Positions 52,444 through 61,571 of a stretch of DNA of 64,000 nucleotides are shown piece by piece; position 1 is the first letter of the stretch; each line of letters begins with the position of its first letter. A program made the position numbers and the translations under genes. The stretch lies in assembly GCA_964606895.1 (NCBI GenBank), contig CAZSHX010000014.1:5736-69735 (forward strand), read 5' to 3'. The stretch is from CAZSHX01 sp964606895. GTDB lineage: Bacteria > Bacteroidota > Ignavibacteria > Kapaibacteriales > UBA2268. Below the pieces are notes generated by a model. It made no database searches. It had not been told where the DNA came from and saw only the letters and a list, made by a program, of their open reading frames with translations.

Positions 52444-53727
52444 TTACAAGTTAGTCTTGTTAACCATCTTATTATTAATGACATACATGGGTTTACCTTT
52501 GAACTGAAATCCATCAAAGGGCGTATTTTTTGATTTTGATTTAAAAATCTTTTTATCAACCACCCATTCTTCATCTGGTGCAAAAATTGTAAGATTTGCT
52601 TCTGCATTTTCTTCAATTTTAATTTCTTTTAGTTTCAATATCTTACGAGGATTAATGGACATTTTTTCAATTACCTGATTCAAACTCAAATGTCCTTTAT
52701 GGTATAAATTAGTCAAGACTAAACCTATTGATGTCTCTAATCCAATTATTCCGTTTGGAGCTTTCTCGTATTCAACTTCTTTTTCGTGAAGTGCATGCGG
52801 TGCATGGTCAGTTGCAATACAATCAATAGTTCCATCCTGCAAACCTTCGAAAATTGCTTTAATATCATCTATTGTTCTTAATGGAGGATTCATTTTGAGA
52901 TTTGTATCGTAGGAAAAGAGTAAGTCATCTGTTAGGGTGAAATGATGAGGCGTTACCTCGCAAGTTACTTTCAATCCTCTTTGTTTTGCTTCACGAACAA
53001 TACGTACAGAACCTTTGGTGCTAATATGAGAAGCATGGTATCCCCTGTTTCCGCAATATTCAGCAAGCATAATGTCTCTCATAACAATGATTTCTTCAGC
53101 GACAGATGGATAGCCTTTTAGGCCAAGCTTGCTTGAAACAACTCCCTCATTTGCTGAAAAATCAACTGTAAGTCCATGGTCTTCGCAGTGCTGTGATATA
53201 AGAATATTTTTCGTAGCGGCATAATCAAATGCTCTTTTCATTACTTCGGAGCTTGTAACAGAACTTCCGTCGTCAGTAAACATTCTTGCTCCGTAGTCAT
53301 TCAACTCAAGCATTGTAGTTAAAAACTTGCCATCTCTATTCTGTGTAATTGATGCGGCAATTTCAACATCAACAATATTTCCCCTTGATTTATTCCTGAT
53401 TAATTCGACTACAGCCGGATTGTCTATCGGCGGTGCTGTATTCGGCATACAGCATACTCCGGTAAAACCACCATTAGCGGCGGCGGCAGTTCCGGTTTGA
53501 ATATCTTCTTTATATTCCTGACCGGGTTCTCTCAGATGTACGTGCATATCGAAAAAGCCGGGAGAACAAACAAGATTTATTCCGTCAATTATTTCTGTTA
53601 TTTGTTCAGTCTGAGCCTGGGTTTTGCTTAAATGGGCAATCACTCCGTCTTTTACCCAGAGATTCAGGTGTTCGTCAAGATTTTGTACAGGATTGATAAC
53701 CCTGATGTTTTTAAAATACATATTCAT
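52444..53727 (-). CDS. pyrC: dihydroorotase
   Basis: This 427-residue class I dihydroorotase cyclises carbamoyl-aspartate in pyrimidine synthesis. The zinc-site motif FFDMHVHLREPGQEYKE, TGVCCMPNTAPP, the Asp-Asp-Gly loop RMFTDDGSSV, the Zn-binding ISQHCEDHGLTVD and the catalytic IATDHAPHAL are all present. It is the last gene of a leftward run queD-folE-rnhB-pyrC with short gaps. No ATCase gene is in the window. Confidence 0.93.
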   Translation of the reverse strand: MNMYFKNIRVINPVQNLDEHLNLWVKDGVIAHLSKTQAQTEQITEIIDGINLVCSPGFFDMHVHLREPGQEYKEDIQTGTAAAANGGFTGVCCMPNTAPPIDNPAVVELIRNKSRGNIVDVEIAASITQNRDGKFLTTMLELNDYGARMFTDDGSSVTSSEVMKRAFDYAATKNILISQHCEDHGLTVDFSANEGVVSSKLGLKGYPSVAEEIIVMRDIMLAEYCGNRGYHASHISTKGSVRIVREAKQRGLKVTCEVTPHHFTLTDDLLFSYDTNLKMNPPLRTIDDIKAIFEGLQDGTIDCIATDHAPHALHEKEVEYEKAPNGIIGLETSIGLVLTNLYHKGHLSLNQVIEKMSINPRKILKLKEIKIEENAEANLTIFAPDEEWVVDKKIFKSKSKNTPFDGFQFKGKPMYVINNKMVNKTNL

Positions 53728-53757
53728 AAAAAGTCCAAAATTTATAGTAAATAATTT

Positions 53758-54402
53758 TTATTCAAATAACGTTGGAGAGTTATCTAAGATTTTCCCCAAA
53801 AAAGTTCTTCGGTGGTAGCGGCATATCCCCCATTCCCTAATGGCTTTTATATGTTCCTTAGTCCCGTATCCTTTATGTTTATCAAATCCATACATCGGAA
53901 ATTCCTCATGGGCAACTTCACACATCCAACTGTCTCGGTTAACTTTCGCAAGAATTGAAGCAACAGCTATTGTCAGACATTTTGAGTCGCCTCCGATTAT
54001 GGTTTCGTAAGGTATATCCCTGAAAGAATAGCTATTCCCGTCAATCAACAGCACATCTGGTTTGAGTTCCAGTTTAAGAACAGAATTTCTCATAGCCAGA
54101 TGAGTAGCTTTCAATATATTAATTTGGTCAATGGTCTCATTATCTACAGATTCTACTGCAAAAAAAGAGGCTTTTTCTAAAATTATGTCAAATAACTCAT
54201 TTCGTTTCTTTTCTGATAATTTTTTTGAATCGTTTATTCCCAAATTATCAAGAATATTCTTTCTGATGATTGCCGATGAAGCATATACAGGTCCAGCTAA
54301 CGCTCCTCTTCCTGCTTCGTCTATTCCGGCAACAATTTTATCAATTTTCCAATATCTTTCTTCATAGACAGTAGTTGGAAGGATTTCATTTTTTTTTGTC
54401 AA
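53758..54402 (-). CDS. rnhB: ribonuclease HII
   Basis: RNase HII removes ribonucleotides from DNA and RNA primers. The 214-residue protein has the active-site motif VAGIDEAGRGALAGPV, VESVDNETIDQINILKATHL, DVLLIDGNSY and the C-terminal CEVAHEEFPMYGFDKHKGYG. Its start overlaps the folE stop by four bases (ATGA), and pyrC begins 30 bases after its end, giving an operon. Confidence 0.95.
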   Translation of the reverse strand: MTKKNEILPTTVYEERYWKIDKIVAGIDEAGRGALAGPVYASSAIIRKNILDNLGINDSKKLSEKKRNELFDIILEKASFFAVESVDNETIDQINILKATHLAMRNSVLKLELKPDVLLIDGNSYSFRDIPYETIIGGDSKCLTIAVASILAKVNRDSWMCEVAHEEFPMYGFDKHKGYGTKEHIKAIREWGICRYHRRTFLGKILDNSPTLFE

Positions 54403-55133
54403 ATATTATGAGATATTAAATTCAAAAATTCATTTCTTAAATTCAGGTCGTTTGCCAAATAGCCACGCATGACCGAGGTAATCATTGATGATTTATCCTC
54501 ATCTGCCTGCACACCTCTGGCAATCATACAAAAATGTTTTGCCTTGATGATAACACCCAAGGCTTTAGGATGAATCAGATTTTCAATGTAATCTGCAATT
54601 TGTTCGCCAAGTTCTTCCTGAATCTGTCCCCTTCTGGAAAACCATTCAACAATTCGTGATAATTTAGATATTCCAAGAATATAGTCGCCCGGTAAATATC
54701 CAATAGCACAATCTCCAGAAATCGGCTGCCAATGATGAGAACAAAGCGACATTACAGTTATTCCCTTAGAAATAATCAATTCGTCAACCTTTTTTCGGTT
54801 AGGAAATACTGTTACAGCCGGAGCCGGTTCAAACCTTCCTATCATAAGTTCATTCACATACATTTTTGCAAGCCTGCGGGGTGTTTGCTCAGCATTCGGG
54901 TCTTTGCGGCTAATACGAAGTATATCTAAAATTTCCGAATATTTTTGCTCAAGTCTATCAATCATTAACTCACGTTCGGCAGAAGAAGTAGCAAAATTGT
55001 CGTTAGAATCAAATAACTGTTCTCCAAAATTATTTACGGATCTAAAATCATCAGAATTTTCACCTGCTTTGTGAAAATTCATTGAGCTTGGTTTGCTTTT
55101 TGTGCTTGAACTTGCTTTTTTCTTGTCTATCAT
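54399..55133 (-). CDS. folE: GTP cyclohydrolase I
   Basis: FolE converts GTP to dihydroneopterin triphosphate, the first step to folate and to queuosine. Zinc ligands Cys and His are visible in SLCSHHWQPISGDCAIGYLP and the second Cys in FCMIARGVQADEDKSSMITS. The conserved substrate pocket IVEWFSRRGQIQEELGEQIA follows. At 244 residues it has an extra N-terminal Ser/Lys-rich stretch of about 45 residues whose start may be internal. It is followed by rnhB with a 4-base overlap and preceded by queD. Confidence 0.94.
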   Translation of the reverse strand: MIDKKKASSSTKSKPSSMNFHKAGENSDDFRSVNNFGEQLFDSNDNFATSSAERELMIDRLEQKYSEILDILRISRKDPNAEQTPRRLAKMYVNELMIGRFEPAPAVTVFPNRKKVDELIISKGITVMSLCSHHWQPISGDCAIGYLPGDYILGISKLSRIVEWFSRRGQIQEELGEQIADYIENLIHPKALGVIIKAKHFCMIARGVQADEDKSSMITSVMRGYLANDLNLRNEFLNLISHNI

Positions 55134-55139
55134 AATTTT

Positions 55140-55589
55140 CTATATCAATTTTTCATTATTTGTAAACTTATTAATCTCAACTGACCCTCCAAAATATTCG
55201 ACAAAACTGTCTTCGGTTTCCCAAAGCTTTATGCAATGCAACTCACCTGATGGAAGTTTTGATTTCAAAATACTCCAGAAAATAACAGCAAGATTTTCTA
55301 CTGTTGGGATTATTCCTTCAAGAATAGGAACATCCAAATTCAGATTTTTATGGTCAACTTTTTCGATTATTTCTTCAGAAATTAAACATTTAAGCTTCTT
55401 TAAATCAATAACATATCCTGTTTGTACATCAGGTATTCCCTTAACTGTAACCTCTAAAGAATAATTATGACCATGACCATTCAAATTATTGCACTTATCA
55501 TAAACCTCTTCATTTTTTTCAAAAGAAAAAGTAGGGTTGTAGAGTCTATGTGCCGCCGAAAATTTTAACTTTTTTGTTAAATAAAGCAT
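55140..55589 (-). CDS. queD: QueD/6-pyruvoyl-tetrahydropterin synthase
   Basis: QueD turns dihydroneopterin triphosphate into 6-carboxy-tetrahydropterin in queuosine synthesis. The 149-residue enzyme has the zinc motif FSAAHRLYNP with a His, then LNGHGHNYSLEVTVKG and PTVENLAVIFW, and a catalytic Cys in YDKCNNLNG. It lies six bases upstream of folE, consistent with a shared pathway. Its partner queC is at 25155; queE was not found here. A PTPS-type enzyme of tetrahydrobiopterin synthesis is the alternative. Confidence 0.9.
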   Translation of the reverse strand: MLYLTKKLKFSAAHRLYNPTFSFEKNEEVYDKCNNLNGHGHNYSLEVTVKGIPDVQTGYVIDLKKLKCLISEEIIEKVDHKNLNLDVPILEGIIPTVENLAVIFWSILKSKLPSGELHCIKLWETEDSFVEYFGGSVEINKFTNNEKLI

Positions 55590-55729
55590 ACATTATCCTT
55601 TCAATATCATACAAAAATACAATTTTTTTAGATTACTATATTTAGAAATTCAACAATTGGAATAAATTTTATGCTTATTTTTACGTTTTACATTTTGTAA
55701 AATTGACATTTTTAAGAAATATAGTTATT

Positions 55730-56482
55730 ATGCGGCATATTGCAGTCTTGTTAATCGTTCTTGTTGTACTTTTCAGCTCTTGTTCTGCTGTTAAGCAAAA
55801 AGATGAACTACCCGCGAAAATTAGTTTTCGCAAAGAACAAATCCAAAGCATTTCCATGAAAGGAAACATCAGTTCTGTTATCAGCGGTCAGGCAGTAACT
55901 GCTTATTGCAAAATGATTCTGGTTGGAACGGACTCCGCTTCCATGACTTTGTATGGACCAATGGGTATGCTAATCGCAAGACTTTACGCCCGACCAGATT
56001 ATTTTGTATTCTATAATACAATAACCAGCGAAGCTTTTGAAGGTATTCCTTCTGCAAAAAATCTGAACAAAATTTTGAAAGTACCACTCACATTTGTAGA
56101 ATTTGCAAGACTTGTCCGTAACGAGATGCCCGACGAACCTAAGTACTTCAAAGAGCTTACAAATAAAATTGAGAACGATAAAATTATCTATAAAAATACA
56201 TCCAATTCGGACTTTGCCGAGTTTTGTCTATTTAGTTCTGACTTGTCCTCAATGGAACAATATCAAAGAAAATCAAAGGATGGTTCCATTATCCTGAATT
56301 TTATATATCAGGATTTTTCCTCTGTGTTGAGCTATAAAATGCCCAAAAAATATATTTTCAAGTTCCCTGTAATGGACGGAAGTGTTGGCTACGACGTTGA
56401 TGAAATTGAAGTCAATCAGATTATTGATAAACCATTTATCTTTACAGCACCTAAGAATTACACGAAGTACATTCTTGATTAA
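55730..56482 (+). CDS. DUF4292 lipoprotein (LolB-like)
   Basis: The ATG at 55730 gives a lipoprotein signal MRHIAVLLIVLVVLFSSC with a lipobox; the earlier ATG at 55703 is in frame but would spoil it. The 250-residue mature domain has ISMKGNISSVISGQAVTAYC and YGPMGMLIARLYARPDYFVF, typical of DUF4292, whose fold is predicted to resemble LolA/LolB carriers. In Bacteroidota it often neighbours LPS-assembly genes. Its TAA overlaps the next gene's ATG by one base, so the pair is coupled. Confidence 0.8.
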   Translation: MRHIAVLLIVLVVLFSSCSAVKQKDELPAKISFRKEQIQSISMKGNISSVISGQAVTAYCKMILVGTDSASMTLYGPMGMLIARLYARPDYFVFYNTITSEAFEGIPSAKNLNKILKVPLTFVEFARLVRNEMPDEPKYFKELTNKIENDKIIYKNTSNSDFAEFCLFSSDLSSMEQYQRKSKDGSIILNFIYQDFSSVLSYKMPKKYIFKFPVMDGSVGYDVDEIEVNQIIDKPFIFTAPKNYTKYILD

Positions 56483-59157
56483 TGAATAGACCACTGAAAA
56501 TATTTTCTCTTATAATCATCCTGTTTTTGATAGGTTTTTCGTCATTCAGGGCTCAAACTGTACCCGATGGAATTATTTTTGATAAAAACTCACTTAAAAA
56601 AATGGCTGATTCATTGAAGCTGAATATATCCTTTTCTGATTCATTAAAATCTAACAAAGATACAATTCTCATTAAGAAAGCTAAATCAGGGCTCGATTCC
56701 TTGGTACTATATTCTGCAAAAGATACGGTTCTTTTCAATATTAAAAGCAGGACAATGCACCTGAGGGGTAATGCTAAACTTGACTATAAAGTACAGAAGC
56801 TGGAATCGGAAGTTATTAATCTTAAATTTGATGAATCATTGCTTGATGCAACGGGAGCAATGGATACAACGGGCAAAACTTATGGCTATCCGAAATTTGT
56901 TGATGGAAGCGAAAACTTTGTTGGAGAAAAGATTGTTTATAACTTTAAATCCAATCAGGGAACTATCACTAAAGGCGAAACAAAGATGTCCGAAGGATTT
57001 TACTTTGGTGATAAAATAAAAAGAGTTTCCGAGTCAGAACTTTTTGTAAAGGACGGTTGTTACACAGCCTGCGATGCACCCCATCCCCATTACTATTTTG
57101 GTTCGCCCGAGATGAAAGTCATTGCTCAGGATAGAATAATGATTGACCCGCTGATATTCTATGTTGAAGATATGCCTATATTTATTTTGCCGATTGGTAT
57201 TTTCTTCCCTAATAAATCTGGCAGACAATCAGGTATAATGATTCCTTCATTCTTCTTCTCTGCAAATAGAGGAGTTACATTTGAGAACTTTGGACTTTAC
57301 CTTGCATTAAGCGATTATTACGACACAAAATTTTCTGCGAACTTTTATTCCAAAGGCGGTTATACTTTAAAAAATAATACTCAATGGAAACTGCTCGACG
57401 AATTCAATGGAGACATGGAGATCCAATACGGCAAAACAAGATTCAATCCCGATAATGAATATACCCAAAATTGGAGTATGAGACTAAACCATAATCATAC
57501 ACTCACACCACAGTCTCAATTTATTGCAAATCTCTCATTTATGTCTCAGGATTTCAACAGAAATACTTCACCTAACCTTAGAGACAGAATACAACAGGAC
57601 ATGACTTCAAATGCTTCATATTCTCAGAGTTTCGATAATGGTTCCAACTTTTCTGTTTCTTACAACCGAAGCCAGAATATTATAACAAATACTTACTCAC
57701 AATCTCCGCAGGTTTCATTTTCCCTTCCTCAGTGGTTTATTATGAAATCTTTTGTTTCGCCGAACAGTTGGCTTAAGGATGTTAATGTTTCATATTCAGG
57801 AAATGCATCTTATAATCATAGTAAAGATTTGCTCATTCAAGATTTCAAACTAACTGACTCAACAAAAAGAACCGACACATCTTTCATTTACAACCATAAA
57901 GCAAAAATCAGTCATAATCCAAGCATTTCAATTTCACCAAAATTTGGATATTTTACTATATCTCCTTCAATTGGATTCAGAGCAAATAATTACTTCCGCC
58001 GAATGACACGAGAAATGGATGCAAAAGATTCGACAGTTTTCGACAAAGAAGAAAGTGGTTTTTTCACAGAATATGGATATAATTTCGGATTAAATATATC
58101 AACAAGATTATATGGAATGTTGAAACCGAAATTATTTGGACTGAACGCAATTCGTCACACATTTCAACCTACTGTAGGATTCTCGTATACTCCTGACCAG
58201 TCGAATCCGACAAATGGGTTTTACGGCTTGTACAAAGACCTTAGAACGAATAAAGATGTAAGGTATTCAAGATTTGCTCATGATGATGGTGGTGTGGCTT
58301 CAAGCTACCTTTCTAAGTCAATAACGTATTCAGTAAGCAATAGTATCGGAGCAAAAATTGCTCAGGGAGATACTTTGCTGGATAAAACAATAGATTTATT
58401 TTCTTTTTCATTCAATGGAGGTTACAACCTTGCCGCAGATTCATTAAAAGCGAGTGATATAAGTTTATCTTTTCATACTCCTTCGCTTGGCAACATCAAT
58501 TTTAATGGTGGTGCCGCTTTCACTCTATATGATGAAGCACAAATCAGAAATAATGTTACAAACGAGCTTACACCATATTACACAAGAATAAATCAATTTC
58601 TGCTTTCAAATAACAAAGGATTGGCAAGACTCACATCTTTCAATCTGAGTTTTTCAACTTCCTTTAATTCAAGCGGAATGACTTTGGGAAATGAAAATTA
58701 TTACGGAGATACAACTAAAAACAAGGCTAAAGATTCGGTAGGACTTGGTGACCGTTTTCGCAGAAGAATGGAAAAAGATGATACCAGATTCGATTATTTT
58801 GGAGATAACTCTCCCGGTTATTCACCTGTATCTTTTCCCTGGAATCTATCTGTAAGTCTTAACTATAATTACAGCCGTCCTACTATTAATACAAAAACTC
58901 AATCTATCAATTTTTCTGCTATGCTATCATTTAAACTTACGGAAACATGGTCGGTTGACGGCAGTGCCCAATATGATTTTGATAAACATGATTTTCTTGC
59001 ACCTTCCATAAATATACGAAAAGACCTTCATTGCTGGGATTTAGTTTTCACTTGGTATCCCATAGGAACAAATGCAGGATATTATCTGAGATTTGCCATC
59101 AAAACACCACAATTGAAAGATTTCAAACTTGAACGCAGAAGCAACCCCTATTTTTAA
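56482..59157 (+). CDS. lptD: LptD-like LPS-assembly outer-membrane protein
   Basis: LptD inserts LPS into the outer membrane. The 891-residue protein has a signal peptide (FSLIIILFLIGFSSFRAQ), an OstA-like N-domain (YSAKDTVLFNIKSRTMHLRG then GNAKLDYKVQKLES), the conserved block CYTACDAPHPHYYFGSPEMK and YVEDMPIFILPIGIFFPNKS, and a long beta-barrel with many alternating strands ending in aromatic YF. The Bacteroidota type lacks the Cys pairs of E. coli LptD. It shares a transcript with the DUF4292 lipoprotein, and kdsC is at 49886. Confidence 0.88.
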   Translation: MNRPLKIFSLIIILFLIGFSSFRAQTVPDGIIFDKNSLKKMADSLKLNISFSDSLKSNKDTILIKKAKSGLDSLVLYSAKDTVLFNIKSRTMHLRGNAKLDYKVQKLESEVINLKFDESLLDATGAMDTTGKTYGYPKFVDGSENFVGEKIVYNFKSNQGTITKGETKMSEGFYFGDKIKRVSESELFVKDGCYTACDAPHPHYYFGSPEMKVIAQDRIMIDPLIFYVEDMPIFILPIGIFFPNKSGRQSGIMIPSFFFSANRGVTFENFGLYLALSDYYDTKFSANFYSKGGYTLKNNTQWKLLDEFNGDMEIQYGKTRFNPDNEYTQNWSMRLNHNHTLTPQSQFIANLSFMSQDFNRNTSPNLRDRIQQDMTSNASYSQSFDNGSNFSVSYNRSQNIITNTYSQSPQVSFSLPQWFIMKSFVSPNSWLKDVNVSYSGNASYNHSKDLLIQDFKLTDSTKRTDTSFIYNHKAKISHNPSISISPKFGYFTISPSIGFRANNYFRRMTREMDAKDSTVFDKEESGFFTEYGYNFGLNISTRLYGMLKPKLFGLNAIRHTFQPTVGFSYTPDQSNPTNGFYGLYKDLRTNKDVRYSRFAHDDGGVASSYLSKSITYSVSNSIGAKIAQGDTLLDKTIDLFSFSFNGGYNLAADSLKASDISLSFHTPSLGNINFNGGAAFTLYDEAQIRNNVTNELTPYYTRINQFLLSNNKGLARLTSFNLSFSTSFNSSGMTLGNENYYGDTTKNKAKDSVGLGDRFRRRMEKDDTRFDYFGDNSPGYSPVSFPWNLSVSLNYNYSRPTINTKTQSINFSAMLSFKLTETWSVDGSAQYDFDKHDFLAPSINIRKDLHCWDLVFTWYPIGTNAGYYLRFAIKTPQLKDFKLERRSNPYF

Positions 59158-59437
59158 TCCTGCCTAACAAGATGATTTTCTTATACTAAACAAAATTAGC
59201 TAATAACAATCCACACACGAAATGTACACAATTTTAGTTATGCAACATTATTTTTACATAATTTAACAAATATTTTATATTTGAAGTAACTTCTTATATT
59301 CTTGCATTACATACATTGAACAATAACTAATTTGTGTTAATTTAATAGCAGTGAAGTTTTTATATTTTACTACCAAACTTAGTTTTTAGATGTACATAAA
59401 TAATATTTTTATATAAATCACATTTTATGGTTAATTT

Positions 59438-60358
59438 ATGATTAATAGTAATCGCAGACAATTTTTTAAAATTTCTGCCGCACTAACTGCTGGTTTAGCT
59501 GTTACTTCGACAAGTGAACTAAAAGCAAAACCCGAAAATATATTATCACCGGACAGAATGGGTGTTTTGGTTGATACAACGGTTTGTGTTGGTTGCAGAA
59601 ATTGCGAATGGGCATGTAAGAATGCTCATAATTTTAATGCAGGAGATATTGATTCCTACAAGGACAGAAGTGTTTTCCAGAAGAAAAGAAGACCGGATTG
59701 TACTTCTCTCACAGTTGTGAATGAGTTTAAAAACATGAAATTCAGAGCATTGCCTATTGACGTGAAAGTTCAGTGTATGCACTGTGACAAACCAGCTTGT
59801 GTTTCAGCTTGCATTGTTGGTGCTTTTTCAAAACAAAAAGACGGAAGAGTGATTTGGGACGGCGGAAAGTGTATTGGATGCAGATACTGTATGGTTGCAT
59901 GTCCATTTCAAGTTCCAACATTTGAATATGAAAAAACAATTGAACCAAAAATTTGCAAATGCGATCTTTGCGATGAAAGACAAAATGCCGATCAACTTCC
60001 GGCATGCATAGATATTTGTCCCGTAGAAGCACTTACGTTCGGGGAAAGAGCTGACCTTATCAAGATAGCCAGAAACAGAATAAAAAGGAACCCTGACAGA
60101 TATGTAAACTATATTTATGGTGAAAATGAAGTTGGCGGCACAGGATGGATGTACCTTTCAAGCAAGAAATTTGAAGAACTGGATTTTCCTAAACTTCATG
60201 ATAAAACTGCACCTGGTGTCAGCGAAGCTATTCAGCATGGTATTTTTGCTTATTTTGTGCCTCCGGCAATGCTTTATGCTTTATTGGGAAGTATGATGTG
60301 GGTTACAAAAAAACGACAGAACAAAGACAAGGAGGTTGAAGATGGAAGCAATTCATAA
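59438..60358 (+). CDS. HybA-like four-cluster ferredoxin with Tat signal and C-terminal anchor
   Basis: A 306-residue electron-transfer protein. NRRQFFKISAALTAGLAVTS at the start is a Tat signal, so it is folded before export. Cys motifs VCVGCRNCEWACK, CMHCDKPACVSAC, CIGCRYCMVACPFQVP and CKCDLCDERQN with PACIDICP bind four [4Fe-4S] clusters as in HybA/DmsB/NrfC. A single C-terminal membrane helix (FAYFVPPAMLYALLGSMMWV) anchors it, as in HybA. It leads an operon with a HybB-like membrane protein and a multi-haem cytochrome. Confidence 0.88.
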   Translation: MINSNRRQFFKISAALTAGLAVTSTSELKAKPENILSPDRMGVLVDTTVCVGCRNCEWACKNAHNFNAGDIDSYKDRSVFQKKRRPDCTSLTVVNEFKNMKFRALPIDVKVQCMHCDKPACVSACIVGAFSKQKDGRVIWDGGKCIGCRYCMVACPFQVPTFEYEKTIEPKICKCDLCDERQNADQLPACIDICPVEALTFGERADLIKIARNRIKRNPDRYVNYIYGENEVGGTGWMYLSSKKFEELDFPKLHDKTAPGVSEAIQHGIFAYFVPPAMLYALLGSMMWVTKKRQNKDKEVEDGSNS

Positions 60359-61571
60359 ACCAATGCCCTTAACAACAAAAAAGTTTTTTACTTTGGGTAC
60401 AATTATTCTAACAGCTGTAGCATTACATGGAATAGTATTTTTATTGGGTAGATTCGTTTTTGGACTTGGTGCAGTAACGAATCTAACAAATTATTATCCA
60501 TGGGGTTTGTGGATAGGTGTTGATGTTGCCGCCGGAGTTGCTCTTGCCGCAGGCGGATTTACTTCTGCCGCATTAGGCCATATCATGCACAGAGAAAGAT
60601 ACCACTCGATTGTCAGACCGGCTTTACTTACGGCTATGCTGGGTTACACTTTCGTTGCTCTTGGAGTGTTCACCGATATCGGACGTTTTTATTATATCTG
60701 GCATCCACTTGTGATGTGGAACGGAAATTCAGCACTTTTCGAAGTTGGTATATGCGTTATGATATATTTGACAGTTCTTTACATCGAATTCCTGCCACTG
60801 GTAACAGAAAGGTTTATTGGAAAAGTGAATCTGAAATTTGGTCTTGGATTTTTAAATGATTTTCTGGATAAATTACTCAGATTTCTCGATAGAAATCTTG
60901 AAAAAAGCATGTTTGTATTTATTATAGCCGGTGTGGTACTTTCAACCTTGCACCAATCATCATTGGGAACTCTAATGATTATTGCAGGACAAAAGATGCA
61001 TCCGCTTTGGCAAACTCCGATTCTTCCGTTGCTTTATTTGCTTTCAGCAATTGCCGTAGGTTTGCCAATGGTAATTTTTGAATCTTTATTAGCATCAAGG
61101 TCTTTCGGTTTAAAATCTGAAATGCACATTCTTTCAAGACTTGGCTCATTGGTTGGTCCTATTCTGGGGATTTACTTGTGTTTCAAGATTGGAGACATGT
61201 TCGTAAGAGAATCTTTTGTTTACTTGAAAGTTTTGAATACACAAACTATTATGTTTTTAATCGAAGTTGTTGTTGGATTCATAATTCCTTTCAGAATGTT
61301 TTTATCAAGAAAAGTACTGAACTCTCCCCCATTACTTTTTACTGCTTCAGCTCTTGTAGTCTTTGGTGTATTGCTGAACAGAATCAATAATTTCATTGTT
61401 GCCTACAAACCTCCTTACACAGAAACAACATATTTCCCATCTTATGGTGAAATTTCAGTTACTGTTGGTTTAATTGCTTTATTAGTTTTGTTTTACAGAG
61501 CCGCAGTTATGATTTTCCCTGTAATCACGCAGGAAGTAATAACATCATCAACGGAAGGAGCAAAATCATGA
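60342..61571 (+). CDS. HybB/NrfD-like integral membrane quinone-site subunit
   Basis: A TTG at 60336 is in frame but GGAGG at 60331-60335 fits the ATG at 60342 (MEAIHKPMPLTTKK). The 409-residue protein has ten or so membrane helices. NLTNYYPWGLWIGVDVAAGV and PLVMWNGNSALFEVGICVMI match HybB of the NrfD/PsrC superfamily, which exchange electrons and protons with menaquinone. It overlaps the ferredoxin by 17 bases and the cytochrome by four. It should form the membrane core linking quinol to the periplasmic subunits. Confidence 0.88.
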   Translation: MEAIHKPMPLTTKKFFTLGTIILTAVALHGIVFLLGRFVFGLGAVTNLTNYYPWGLWIGVDVAAGVALAAGGFTSAALGHIMHRERYHSIVRPALLTAMLGYTFVALGVFTDIGRFYYIWHPLVMWNGNSALFEVGICVMIYLTVLYIEFLPLVTERFIGKVNLKFGLGFLNDFLDKLLRFLDRNLEKSMFVFIIAGVVLSTLHQSSLGTLMIIAGQKMHPLWQTPILPLLYLLSAIAVGLPMVIFESLLASRSFGLKSEMHILSRLGSLVGPILGIYLCFKIGDMFVRESFVYLKVLNTQTIMFLIEVVVGFIIPFRMFLSRKVLNSPPLLFTASALVVFGVLLNRINNFIVAYKPPYTETTYFPSYGEISVTVGLIALLVLFYRAAVMIFPVITQEVITSSTEGAKS